The position numbers were made by a program, and so were the translations under genes. The notes beneath the pieces were generated by a model. The model saw only the letters and a program-made list of their open reading frames with translations, did no database searches and was not told the origin of the DNA. A DNA stretch of 43,601 nucleotides, from positions 1 to 43,601 of the IMG/VR virus record IMGVR_UViG_3300012924_000013. One strand, 5' to 3'. Every line of letters starts with the position of its first letter. Position 1 is the stretch's first letter. This DNA comes from a virus. This document shows positions 14,819-22,560 of the stretch, in pieces.

Positions 14819-15060
14819 TAAACATTAGCAATTTCTTCTTTAACTTTTTTTGTCTTGCTGTGAGATGCTGGGGTTTTGAGACCTTGTGTATTAATAGTCT
14901 CTGTGATTAGTGTCTTTATAACTCTTTCTGCAAATTCATTACTTGTTCCTGTGGAAACTTCAAAGTGGACATTTAATCCAAATTTTACTAAGTCATTCAC
15001 ACTCATTAAAATAAAGTCTTTGTCATTTGAATTAGGATAAAGTTTACGTTTGATTTTCAT
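14818..15060 (-). CDS. Hypothetical protein, tandem paralogue (80 aa)
   Basis: Begins MKIKRKLYPNSNDKDFILMS followed by VNDL and a VH pair, the same pattern as the gene after it. The C-terminus is Lys- and Thr-rich. It is coupled to the upstream gene by an ATGA overlap. Confidence 0.65.
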   Translation of the reverse strand: MKIKRKLYPNSNDKDFILMSVNDLVKFGLNVHFEVSTGTSNEFAERVIKTLITETINTQGLKTPASHSKTKKVKEEIANV

Positions 15061-15248
15061 TTTTTCTTGTTTTTATATTTAGGTTTCTTTTTCTTGGGTT
15101 GTAAATAAATATAATCCTTCCCCAGTATAGCTCTCAACTCCTCTATTGTAATAATATCTATTGTCTGTAGGCGTTTCAGCTCCCACATTGTTATAAACCC
15201 TTTCTGGTACTTCCTTTTATAGTGTCTTACATAGAGAAAATCTGTCAT
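15057..15248 (-). CDS. Small basic protein, first gene of the leftward cluster (63 aa)
   Basis: The product has an Arg/Lys-rich start, a short helical centre (TIDIITIEELRAILGKDYIY) and a strongly basic tail. A leftward TATCTTTG -7 box lies 19 bases before its start, so transcription of the cluster probably begins here. Possibly nucleic-acid binding by charge alone. Confidence 0.65.
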   Translation of the reverse strand: MTDFLYVRHYKRKYQKGFITMWELKRLQTIDIITIEELRAILGKDYIYLQPKKKKPKYKNKKK

Positions 15249-15266
15249 TGGATTAATTATTCATTA

Positions 15267-15274
15267 CAAAGATA
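15267..15274 (-). promoter_or_regulatory. -7 promoter box of the leftward cluster
   Basis: TATCTTTG on the minus strand, an exact TAnnTTTG match. The -33 region has no clear TTTG. Confidence 0.55.
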
Positions 15275-15314
15275 ATACTATTTTCTTGATTTCTAATAAT
15301 ATTTATTAGTTTTA

Positions 15315-15346
15315 TTTGGAAATCTCAATTGTTTGTCATACATTTG
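15315..15346 (+). promoter_or_regulatory. Strong Bacteroidota-type rightward promoter
   Basis: TTTG at 15315-15318 and TACATTTG at 15339-15346 with exactly 20 bases between, a full consensus. It drives the structured RNA region and probably the first rightward genes. Confidence 0.8.
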
Positions 15347-15351
15347 TCATG

Positions 15352-15735
15352 TAAAAGAAAATCTTCCCCCACTTCACGCCCTCTGTTAGCTGGGAGCAAT
15401 TCCAGGGTTGATGAGGATTCGTAGTAAAGTCGAGTGTGCGGAGATACCTTAAAGCGATTTAAGGTTCATAAATATCAATTGGGTGCTGTATCCGCGTCGC
15501 AATGTTCGGAAACCAACTACAGCCTTAGAATTACCTCAGCCGTCCCTAGTGGATTGTAGAATAAGGGAGAGAAACCGTATTCGTTGGGGGAAGGTGCCTT
15601 TAAAGTTTTTTATGATAATTTTACCTAAACTCTTTTTTAGCGGGTGGAGCACACCTTCTAACCGAAGGTACGTCTACTTAGTACTTAAGTATCCACGCCT
15701 CCGGCTGTATGTGAATATCTGAATAGATATATTAT
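15352..15735 (+). ncRNA. Candidate structured RNA or long leader of the late region
   Basis: About 380 nt with no credible gene, starting at a consensus promoter. Visible helices: CTGG/CCAG (15390-15405), an 8-base stem ACCTTAAA/TTTAAGGT capped by a GCGA tetraloop (15446-15465), GCTGTA (15485-15490) with TACAGC (15518-15523), GCGGA (15438-15442) with TCCGC (15491-15495) which would make a pseudoknot, ACCTTC/GAAGGT (15653-15669), ACTTA/TAAGT (15676-15690) and ATATCT/AGATAT near 15715-15730. I do not recognise the family. It may be a stand-alone RNA or an antitermination or riboswitch-like leader. Confidence 0.6.
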
Positions 15736-15769
15736 ACTAGAACGATTTTACAGAAACATAGTAACTGTT

Positions 15770-16156
15770 ATGTACATAGATAAAAAGAACACAAATACTA
15801 CTTTAGTTGAAGATTACTTAGAACTGCATAAGGAATGCACTGATATAACAAAAAACTATTACAATTATGTTGTAAAAACACAAGCTACTCAGAAATTAGG
15901 AGTGTATTTACCAAAACTATCCACTATTGAAACATACGATGAACTTATCAAATATGTAGAGGAAATGTATGTACATGGTATGATATTAGGAGATGAGTTT
16001 GTGATGAAACCAACAGATGAACAAAGAATTAAAATAGAAAATTCCATACCTAAAAATAGATTTTTTCCTGAAGGTATTATGCATATGTGGAATATTGTTG
16101 ATCATAAATTGAAAATTATATACGCTTCATTTGGTGTTAAAATAATTATAAAATGA
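15770..16156 (+). CDS. Hypothetical phage protein (128 aa)
   Basis: First gene after the structured leader. The product is mostly helical, acidic then basic, with a segment KLSTIETYDELIKYVEEMYV near the middle. No family recognised. Confidence 0.7.
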   Translation: MYIDKKNTNTTLVEDYLELHKECTDITKNYYNYVVKTQATQKLGVYLPKLSTIETYDELIKYVEEMYVHGMILGDEFVMKPTDEQRIKIENSIPKNRFFPEGIMHMWNIVDHKLKIIYASFGVKIIIK

Positions 16157-16163
16157 AATATCT

Positions 16164-16331
16164 ATGTGTCTATTAGAAACCCATTGGGAGCAATATGAAC
16201 AACTAAGTAAAGAAATGGGAATATCGTTTGTAGATGACTCACCTAAACCGGAAGTAAAACCGTTACTGCTAACCCGCTACACATTAGACAATATGGATTC
16301 AGCATGGAATAAATTATTAGAGAATGATTGA
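16164..16331 (+). CDS. Small hypothetical protein (55 aa)
   Basis: A 55-codon frame, MCLLETHWEQYEQLSKEMG at the start, seven bases after the gene before. Its last eight bases overlap the next start (ATGATTGA), which supports translation. Function unknown. Confidence 0.6.
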   Translation: MCLLETHWEQYEQLSKEMGISFVDDSPKPEVKPLLLTRYTLDNMDSAWNKLLEND

Positions 16332-16776
16332 AGAAGTGAGATACTATATTCCGAAAATAAATGAATTTTCAATAGGGTTCAATTACTTAGAGAGATATTG
16401 GACAGCATACCCAGAAATTGATAAGTATGAAAACTGGGAAGAAAGCGTTTTTCCAACAGTAGCATTTAGCATTGAAGGAATAACGGAATCAATAGATAGA
16501 AAATTATTGAAAGTAAAATACCTCAATAAAGAAGATCTCGAATCCCTCAAATGGAAACATACCCATGAAAATGAATTCAAGTATAATATCAAAGAATCTT
16601 TTACAAATACCTATTACAAACTGAATTTTACTTTACTGGGTGAAATCCCCTGGCTGAGGATAGTACTTGTAATACCTCACAACAAAAATTATTCTCCAGG
16701 AAACCAAATATTTGAAGGTAAAGTTAAGAATATCAATGAATTTGAAAAATTAATGGAACAATTAGGAATAAAATAA
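16324..16776 (+). CDS. Hypothetical phage protein (150 aa)
   Basis: Coupled to the small gene before it. The product is mixed alpha/beta with several Trp and Tyr. A short tail of 10 bases separates it from the next start; that gap holds the first copy of the leader motif AAAAACCAAC. Function unknown. Confidence 0.7.
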   Translation: MIEEVRYYIPKINEFSIGFNYLERYWTAYPEIDKYENWEESVFPTVAFSIEGITESIDRKLLKVKYLNKEDLESLKWKHTHENEFKYNIKESFTNTYYKLNFTLLGEIPWLRIVLVIPHNKNYSPGNQIFEGKVKNINEFEKLMEQLGIK

Positions 16777-16784
16777 AAACCAAC
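16775..16784 (+). promoter_or_regulatory. Leader motif copy, AAAAACCAAC
   Basis: The 10-base core of the repeated late-gene leader motif, two bases before the ATG at 16787. Confidence 0.55.
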
Positions 16785-16786
16785 AT

Positions 16787-17074
16787 ATGAGTACATTTAG
16801 AATTGTTAAATCCCATAGGCTTAAAAGACATCAGCTTACTCCCGATTATACAACATTTGGTTATGTAATTCAGCACTTTCAAGAATTTGTAACCATTACT
16901 CAGCCCACATACGCATCACCTACCCTCTCTAATGGATCAAGAGGAATGTGGACCGATTATCATCTTGAAAATTATGCTACTTTCAACGAAGCCAAGAATA
17001 AATTGGATCAAATACTATCAGTTAAGGAACTTGAAGAACTGAAAGAAGAAGTAGTTTTTGAAACTAACAGGTAA
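16787..17074 (+). CDS. Hypothetical phage protein (95 aa)
   Basis: A basic N-terminus (MSTFRIVKSHRLKRHQL), a beta-rich middle and a Glu/Lys helix at the end. It is followed by a clear terminator, so it ends the first rightward transcription unit. Function unknown. Confidence 0.7.
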   Translation: MSTFRIVKSHRLKRHQLTPDYTTFGYVIQHFQEFVTITQPTYASPTLSNGSRGMWTDYHLENYATFNEAKNKLDQILSVKELEELKEEVVFETNR

Positions 17075-17107
17075 ATTTTTTATGTTTTGTCCCCTTATAG
17101 TTAAACG

Positions 17108-17134
17108 CCAACTCTTATCTAGGAGTTGGTTTTT
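17108..17134 (+). terminator. Rho-independent terminator
   Basis: Perfect stem CCAACTC/GAGTTGG with an 8-base loop and a run of five Ts. Confidence 0.85.
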
Positions 17135-17253
17135 ACATTATATAGCTAACTATAATAAGATTGATTAGTTTATACTTGTAAAGTATTAGTTTTATTCTTA
17201 ACTTTACTGGTGAAAAGACAAACCAACCTTCATTAAATTGATGAAACCCAAGA

Positions 17254-17628
17254 ATGGACGAGAAGGTGCTAGTGCAGAAGATTAAAAAAGAGTACGAGTC
17301 CCCTATTGAAATAGCCCTAAAATACTATTCAATAATCCTCAAACTAAATAATATCCCTATCCCAAACCGGGAACTGGAGCTATTGGCTTTTATAGCCGTA
17401 AGAGGTACTATCTCCTCCCCTTCTGCCAGAGATGAATTTATAAAGCAATTTCAGTCCACTCCAGGTACTATCAATAATATGATCTCCAAACTCAGCAAGT
17501 TAAAGTTGATAACCAAAGAGAATAGTAAATATCGTGTAGCATTTCCTTATAATAAAGTTGACTTTAAAAGCAAGCACTATGTATTCAATATAACGATAAA
17601 ATTGAAAGGGAATGACACCACAGAATGA
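17254..17628 (+). CDS. Winged-helix DNA-binding-like protein (124 aa)
   Basis: Residues about 40-95 read as a winged helix: a helical ELELLAFIAVRG segment, a turn, then the recognition-helix region QSTPGTINNMISKLSKLKLI followed by a short wing (TKENSKYRVAF). It starts a new unit after a terminator, with ACAAACCAACC 26 bases before its ATG. It ends inside the next gene. Its place a few genes before the terminase large subunit would allow a small terminase or late regulator role; neither is proven. Confidence 0.7.
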   Translation: MDEKVLVQKIKKEYESPIEIALKYYSIILKLNNIPIPNRELELLAFIAVRGTISSPSARDEFIKQFQSTPGTINNMISKLSKLKLITKENSKYRVAFPYNKVDFKSKHYVFNITIKLKGNDTTE

Positions 17629-17974
17629 ATGGAGAGATAAGGTAATAAAGGAAACGGCTGAGCAATTAAACCAACCGGAAGATATTGTAGCCATAATTGT
17701 AAAAAATCAATGGGTTAAGGCCAAAAAGGCAATAAAGCTAGTGAATCAGGTAGACCTACCAGGGTTAGGTAAGTTTTCAGTTAAGATAGGGAAAATAGAA
17801 AAGTTACTCCCCAAGTTCGAGTACTTTCTGGCTTCCTTTAAAAGAAAACAAGCAGCTACAACTGATCCTATGTTATTACACGGAGCTGCAAAGAAAGTGA
17901 ATGAAATGCAGGAGAATGTAGACAACCTCAAAAATAGACTATCCAAACTACAAGCAAGTGAAAATAAATCTTAA
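17612..17974 (+). CDS. HU/IHF-like DNA-binding protein (120 aa)
   Basis: Residues about 8-62 follow the HU/IHF pattern of an N-terminal helical pair (VIKETAEQLNQPEDIVAIIV) and the strand with LPGLGKFSVK, close to the PGFGKF signature of HU proteins. The DNA-binding beta arms are shortened or absent. The C-terminal half is a Lys-rich segment and a coiled coil (VNEMQENVDNLKNRLSKLQ). HU/IHF-like genes near the terminase are known in crAss-like phages. A role in DNA bending for packaging or gene control is inferred. Confidence 0.7.
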   Translation: MTPQNEWRDKVIKETAEQLNQPEDIVAIIVKNQWVKAKKAIKLVNQVDLPGLGKFSVKIGKIEKLLPKFEYFLASFKRKQAATTDPMLLHGAAKKVNEMQENVDNLKNRLSKLQASENKS

Positions 17975-18254
17975 AAATATATTAGAAGGAGCTAAGAACT
18001 CCATTTTCATTAAGGAAGCTATTGAAATAGTGTCTAAGGAACGTATGAAGATATGTAATGATTGTGAACATGAATCTGACTATGCAAGATTTAGAGGTGA
18101 AAAGTTTATGCGACCAGATAATTTCTGCAAAATTTGCAGCTGTAATCTACACTGGAAAACTAGATGTCTATCAGAAGAATGTCCACTAAAAAAATGGGAA
18201 GCCGAAGTATCTGATGAAGAAGATAAAGCAATACAAGAAAAGTTAAAAGGCTAA
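17958..18254 (+). CDS. Zinc-ribbon-like phage protein (98 aa)
   Basis: The spacing of Cys is that of a small zinc-binding phage protein: CNDC near residue 34, then CKICSC at about 53-58, then a later Cys and CPLKKW at about residue 74. Similar proteins sit near packaging genes in other phages and have no proven function. It overlaps the HU-like gene by 17 bases. Confidence 0.75.
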   Translation: MKINLKNILEGAKNSIFIKEAIEIVSKERMKICNDCEHESDYARFRGEKFMRPDNFCKICSCNLHWKTRCLSEECPLKKWEAEVSDEEDKAIQEKLKG

Positions 18255-18258
18255 TGTC

Positions 18259-18468
18259 ATGACGGCCACCATCAGTAATATCTCAATAGCAGAAATGATG
18301 AAACATTTAGAAAAGATGTCTAAACACTATACACATATTAGTATCAGTGTAGAAGGTTTAGGTGTAAAGGTTTCAACAAAAAGTAAGATAATAATAACTC
18401 CTGAGACAATTCAAATAAATACAGAAGACGAAATTGACCCTACTATAGACTTATATGATCTATTATAA
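18259..18468 (+). CDS. Hypothetical protein (69 aa)
   Basis: A helix at the start (NISIAEMMKHLEKMSKHY) followed by beta strands and an acidic end. Five bases after the zinc-ribbon gene. Function unknown. Confidence 0.65.
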   Translation: MTATISNISIAEMMKHLEKMSKHYTHISISVEGLGVKVSTKSKIIITPETIQINTEDEIDPTIDLYDLL

Positions 18469-18509
18469 CGACATAAAATTCGAGTATTGCGACATATAAG
18501 TGTCGTAAA

Positions 18510-18522
18510 TGAAAAACCAACC
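18510..18522 (+). promoter_or_regulatory. Leader motif copy, TGAAAAACCAACC
   Basis: Full 13-base motif. The G and A bases of an apparent ATG at 18509 belong to it, which argues for the downstream start at 18524. A hairpin CGACA/TGTCG lies just upstream. Confidence 0.6.
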
Positions 18523-18523
18523 T

Positions 18524-18808
18524 ATGAAAGAGAAGATTGATTATTATGATGAAGTATTAAAATTACTCCAAACCCTAAAGATAGAATACCCCCAGTACGA
18601 GATTTCTAAGCATATGGCAACTGCAACTTCAGATTACCAGGATATATGGGGTTTGACCGATAGGCAGCTGTATGACCTCCTAGATAAGTACCAATTTGAA
18701 TTATCCTGTGATTCCAAGCATTTAACCCCAGAGTCAGAGTTGGATAAGATCATAAAGGAGGGAATGAATTTGAGTAATATTTTAGATGAGGAAGATGAAA
18801 ATTATTAA
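18524..18808 (+). CDS. Hypothetical phage protein (94 aa)
   Basis: I place the start at ATG 18524 (MKEKIDYYDEV) because the earlier ATG at 18509 lies inside the repeated leader motif. The product is helical and acidic. The pattern HMATATSDYQDIWGLTDRQLYDLLDKY in the middle and the ending NLSNILDEEDENY are typical of small uncharacterised phage proteins. It overlaps the next gene's start. Confidence 0.65.
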   Translation: MKEKIDYYDEVLKLLQTLKIEYPQYEISKHMATATSDYQDIWGLTDRQLYDLLDKYQFELSCDSKHLTPESELDKIIKEGMNLSNILDEEDENY

Positions 18809-18965
18809 AGATATAATTAGTATCATTCTCTATCTCCCACTTTTTATAATAACATTTCCGGTAGAATATTCATTGTGGAAAGCCTATAAAAATGCTGGGT
18901 ATAAAATGTACCCATATCTAAAGTGGTTTTGGTATCACAACTTCAGAGATCATATTCACCTATAA
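18795..18965 (+). CDS. Small membrane-associated protein (56 aa)
   Basis: A 56-codon frame overlapping the end of the gene before. One hydrophobic segment (IISIILYLPLFIITF, residues 8-21) is followed by a basic, aromatic tail with several Tyr and Trp. It would be anchored in the inner membrane. Function unknown. Confidence 0.55.
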   Translation: MKIIKDIISIILYLPLFIITFPVEYSLWKAYKNAGYKMYPYLKWFWYHNFRDHIHL

Positions 18966-18975
18966 TCCATTTAAA

Positions 18976-19170
18976 ATGGAAATCCGAATTGTTAATGTCT
19001 GGAGAGCATATGAAAAGTATGCCTATGAAGAGTCTGATTTGGATTTAGGCCCAAGATTACTTTACAATAAAGGTAAATATCATAGAAGATTATACATAGG
19101 AATCATCGGATTTGGAATTTCATTCAGTTGGAGGAAACCCCTAAAAATACATAATGGCAAAGAAAAATAA
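18976..19170 (+). CDS. Hypothetical protein (64 aa)
   Basis: The product (MEIRIVNVWRAYEKYAYEES at the start) has a late hydrophobic segment (LYIGIIGFGISFSW) followed by a basic end. It overlaps the next gene. Function unknown. Confidence 0.6.
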   Translation: MEIRIVNVWRAYEKYAYEESDLDLGPRLLYNKGKYHRRLYIGIIGFGISFSWRKPLKIHNGKEK

Positions 19171-19447
19171 TTTCATTACCTATGAAATTGACTGGCTCGA
19201 TAGGAAGTTCAAAGAATTACAAAAATATGTTGACGATAGACCCTTCGATAAGTTAAAAGATAGAACTGACTCAGTAGGTAAAGTTATTTCTAAAATAGAA
19301 GATCAAATTAGAACCCTAAAAGATATTCTTAAAGATCTTCCATCTATGCTCGAAGCATTAAATAACCTAAGAGAGAAAGAAGAAAAGAAGTTAGGGCCAA
19401 TTAGAGGAGATCAAGCATTGTCCCCATTTGAGTCAGGAGATATTTAA
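19154..19447 (+). CDS. Coiled-coil protein just before the terminase (97 aa)
   Basis: Mostly one long coiled coil (about residues 12-80) with an acidic end. Its stop overlaps the terminase start as TAATG, so the two are translated together. That position would suit a small terminase subunit or packaging cofactor, but there is no visible helix-turn-helix, so this is only a suggestion. Confidence 0.65.
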   Translation: MAKKNNFITYEIDWLDRKFKELQKYVDDRPFDKLKDRTDSVGKVISKIEDQIRTLKDILKDLPSMLEALNNLREKEEKKLGPIRGDQALSPFESGDI

Positions 19448-22400
19448 TGAATCATTACACTCAAGATACTGTCAATATATTTTTCCCAGATCAAGAAGAA
19501 CCCATCTATGATCCGACAGATCCTATTTCAGATTATCAGTTCAAGGAATATTGGAAAAGAGAAAGAGATCGGTGTATAAATGGTTTCCATATAGCAGATG
19601 GTCAGGTATATATCCCAGGAGAATTATACAACCATTGTGTTTATTGGAAAATAGCTGCTTATATAGATAATCCAATCTCTGGAAGAAAAAGTCGTAAAAT
19701 TATAACCCCCATTCTTAGAGATATTGAATGGATGATTTTTAAGGATGTAGATACTTGTAGAAGAGATGGTAAGTTTTATAATTTAGTTGGGTCCAGGGAT
19801 TTCGGAAAAGCCTTAATAAATAGTGCTACACTATATACAACAACGGGAGAAATAGAAATAGGAAATTCTAAAGTAGGAGATCAAATATATGGTGCTGATG
19901 GTAAGCTGACTACTATTACAGGTGTGTATCCTCAAGGCAGTATTGATATTTTTAAAATCACTCTCAACGATGGAAGAGTATTGTATTGCTGTGATAATCA
20001 TATTTGGAAAGTTTGGAATTCAAGAAAAAAGAAATACGAAAATTTACCCTTAAATATAATAAGAAAAGATTACCTGCTTCCAAAAAAAGTTTCCTATAAA
20101 AATAGAAAAGGCATAGAATATAAATATGCAATACCTAATAATGAGGCAGTAGAATACAATGACAATGATACAACTCCAATAGATCCTTACTTTCTAGGAT
20201 TGTGGTTGGGAGATGGTGATAATAGGTATATAAGAATTACAACTGTTGATCGTGAAATAAAACAATATGTTGAAAAATATGCTGGTTTAAATAACCTTTT
20301 AGTTAAAGATTCTGGAAAATATGGGTATAGAATAACTTCTGGTACAGTCGGCACAAGAAAATATAGAAGAAACCACGTATACACAAAATTCAAAGATTTA
20401 CAATTAATTCAAAATAAACATATACCAAGTGCTTATTTCTATACATCTATTGAAAATAGAATGAACTTATTGAGAGGGTTGATGGATACAGACGGAAGCT
20501 GTTCAAAAGACGGAACTGTGGAATTCAGTACATCAAATGTAAAATTAGCAAAGGATTTTTATAGACTGGTAAGAAGTTTAGGAATAATAGCTACTTGTAA
20601 AAAGAGAAAATCAGGTTACAAGAAAAATGGTATTTACATACAAACAAAAGATTCATATAGATTTACTTTACTTACAGATAAATTGATATTTAAATTAGAG
20701 AGGAAACTAAAAAACATTAAGAGCCATAGATCAGAGCGAGTTTCAATAGTATCAATAGAAAGTTATGGTAAAGAAAACGCAACTTGTATAACTGTTGATA
20801 ACAAGGATCAATTATTTTTAACTGACAACTATACAGTTACCCATAACTCGATAATAGCTGCTTCATTAGCAGGACACAATTATTCCTTTTTTGATAATTC
20901 AGAGTCTGTAATATCAGGGGGGGAATCTTCCTACATAAAACTTGCTACAAATAAAATAGAAGACGGGTTAACCAATTATCATCCAGTATTCAAAAAGAAT
21001 AGGATTTCCTCCGATTGGAAAAAGGAAGTAAGAGCTGGTTGGAAAGATAAATCTTCTAATCAACCCAGTGATAAATCCTCCAACTCTGCAATAATTGTCC
21101 GAAACTATGAGATGGGGACTAAAACCATGGCCGCAAATGGTACACGTCCTGGATTTCACCTGATTGATGAAATTGGAACCATCCCCAATCTTATAGGTTG
21201 TGTGAAAGATAGTGATGGATGTTGGTGGTCTGGCGGCGGGGATAAGCCTTCATGCCTTGTAATGCTGGCAGGAACAGGAGGGGACATGGAAGTAGGTCAA
21301 GAGGCTGCTGATATATTTTATGCTCCAGATGTATACAATATGTTAGCATTTGAAGATACTTGGGAAACAGGTAAAAAAATAGGCAGGTTTATTCCTGCTA
21401 CAATGGCAAAAATGGCTTTTAAAGAGCCAATGAGATTATCTGATTATTTGGGGATTGATCATCCAGATCTAGATAAAATTACCATACTGGTATCAAATGA
21501 AGAAAAGGCATTTAAAGAATGGTGGGAACCTACTCATGCGAAAGCTAAAAAAGGTGGAGCAAAAACGCTTACAAAATTCTTAGCTTATTGGCCGTTAAAA
21601 CCCTCAGATAGTTTCCTTATAATTCAAGCTAATAACTTTAATATACATGCAGCTAGATTTCAACAATCTAGATTGAAGGAAAATAATATAACAGGTTCTT
21701 CTGTAGAAATAATAAATGATGGAGAAAAGTTAATACACAAATTCATAAATAAACAACCGGTATCCGAATTCCCTATAAAATCAACAGAAAGAGATGGTTG
21801 TGTAGTAATGTACGAAGCTCCTGTAATGGGGGCACCCAGAGGTTTGTACGTGGCGGGAATTGATCCATATAAGCAGGACCAGGCTAAATATTCTGATAGC
21901 CTGGGTGCCGTCTATATTTTTAAGCGTATCCATGATATTAAATCTGAGAAATATCAAGATATGATCGTGGCCCAGTATGTAGGTAGGCCGGAATCAATGA
22001 TTACATGGTATGAAACTACTAGAAACCTATTAAAATACTATAATGCAATTGCCCTATGTGAAAATGAGGATTATGGTTTTATACAGTACATGCTCTCTAA
22101 ACATGAAGGACATTATCTATCAGATCAGCCGGAATGGTTGAAGGATGTAATCCCTAACTCGAAAGTAAACAGGACAAAGGGTATACATGCCAATATAAAA
22201 ATAATCAATTACATAAATGGATTATTAAAAGAGTATACAGAAGAGGTAATTTCTACAGATAGAGATGAATCTGGAGTAATAATAAAAGAAGTAATAGGGA
22301 TGTCGAAGATACTTGACATCATGTTACTTGAAGAAATTATAAAATTTGGAGAAGGAAACTTTGATAGAATCCGGGCTATAGCACTCGCGATAGCAATGGC

Positions 22401-22554
22401 AAGGCACCTAGATCCCATTTATAAAGTATCTGAAGAAAATGGTGATCCTCGTTACAAATCCTATTTTGAAAAGAATAAGAATAAACCTCAATTATTCAAG
22501 GAAACCAGAACCCCAATAAGAGATAAAACAAGAATTAAGCGCTTATTTAAATAG
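19447..22554 (+). CDS. terL: Terminase large subunit with an in-frame intein (1035 aa precursor)
   Basis: The motor that pumps phage DNA into the capsid and cuts it. The intein fills residues 122-467; the spliced protein is about 689 residues. Splicing joins GSRDFGK (115-121) to Ser468 and rebuilds the Walker A loop. Walker B is HLIDE (Asp574, Glu575), with the coupling motif MLAGTGGD later. The nuclease domain shows GIDPYKQD (Asp806), LCENEDYG (Glu872) and FDRIRA (Asp973), as expected for an RNase H-type terminase nuclease. It is followed after six bases by the portal gene. Without splicing the ATPase site is broken, so activity depends on the intein. Confidence 0.93.
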   Translation: MNHYTQDTVNIFFPDQEEPIYDPTDPISDYQFKEYWKRERDRCINGFHIADGQVYIPGELYNHCVYWKIAAYIDNPISGRKSRKIITPILRDIEWMIFKDVDTCRRDGKFYNLVGSRDFGKALINSATLYTTTGEIEIGNSKVGDQIYGADGKLTTITGVYPQGSIDIFKITLNDGRVLYCCDNHIWKVWNSRKKKYENLPLNIIRKDYLLPKKVSYKNRKGIEYKYAIPNNEAVEYNDNDTTPIDPYFLGLWLGDGDNRYIRITTVDREIKQYVEKYAGLNNLLVKDSGKYGYRITSGTVGTRKYRRNHVYTKFKDLQLIQNKHIPSAYFYTSIENRMNLLRGLMDTDGSCSKDGTVEFSTSNVKLAKDFYRLVRSLGIIATCKKRKSGYKKNGIYIQTKDSYRFTLLTDKLIFKLERKLKNIKSHRSERVSIVSIESYGKENATCITVDNKDQLFLTDNYTVTHNSIIAASLAGHNYSFFDNSESVISGGESSYIKLATNKIEDGLTNYHPVFKKNRISSDWKKEVRAGWKDKSSNQPSDKSSNSAIIVRNYEMGTKTMAANGTRPGFHLIDEIGTIPNLIGCVKDSDGCWWSGGGDKPSCLVMLAGTGGDMEVGQEAADIFYAPDVYNMLAFEDTWETGKKIGRFIPATMAKMAFKEPMRLSDYLGIDHPDLDKITILVSNEEKAFKEWWEPTHAKAKKGGAKTLTKFLAYWPLKPSDSFLIIQANNFNIHAARFQQSRLKENNITGSSVEIINDGEKLIHKFINKQPVSEFPIKSTERDGCVVMYEAPVMGAPRGLYVAGIDPYKQDQAKYSDSLGAVYIFKRIHDIKSEKYQDMIVAQYVGRPESMITWYETTRNLLKYYNAIALCENEDYGFIQYMLSKHEGHYLSDQPEWLKDVIPNSKVNRTKGIHANIKIINYINGLLKEYTEEVISTDRDESGVIIKEVIGMSKILDIMLLEEIIKFGEGNFDRIRAIALAIAMARHLDPIYKVSEENGDPRYKSYFEKNKNKPQLFKETRTPIRDKTRIKRLFK
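19810..20847 (+). mobile_element. Class 3 type intein with LAGLIDADG endonuclease
   Basis: 346 residues (122-467 of the precursor). It starts with Ala, not Cys or Ser, and ends with HN before Ser468. The three residues that mark class 3 inteins are present: Trp187 in block B (NHIW), Cys447 in block F (ATCITVD) and Thr465 in block G (VTHN). Two LAGLIDADG motifs (LGLWLGDGD at 250-258 and LLRGLMDTDG at 341-350) show an intact-looking homing endonuclease. The intein interrupts the P-loop, a site that cannot tolerate imprecise loss. Confidence 0.9.
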
Positions 22555-22560
22555 TACTAC

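Noticed and set aside
15483-15722. Rightward 79-residue open frame inside the structured leader
   Set aside because: Arg/Pro/Leu-rich product with no family look, starting within a helix-rich stretch; codon use is unlike neighbours.
15352-15735. Group I or group II intron, or SRP-like RNA
   Set aside because: A GTGCG start-like string and a GGTGCTGT...GTTCGGAAAC stretch gave some resemblance, but I found no group II domain V, no group I P7/R-S elements, and no SRP helix 8 core.
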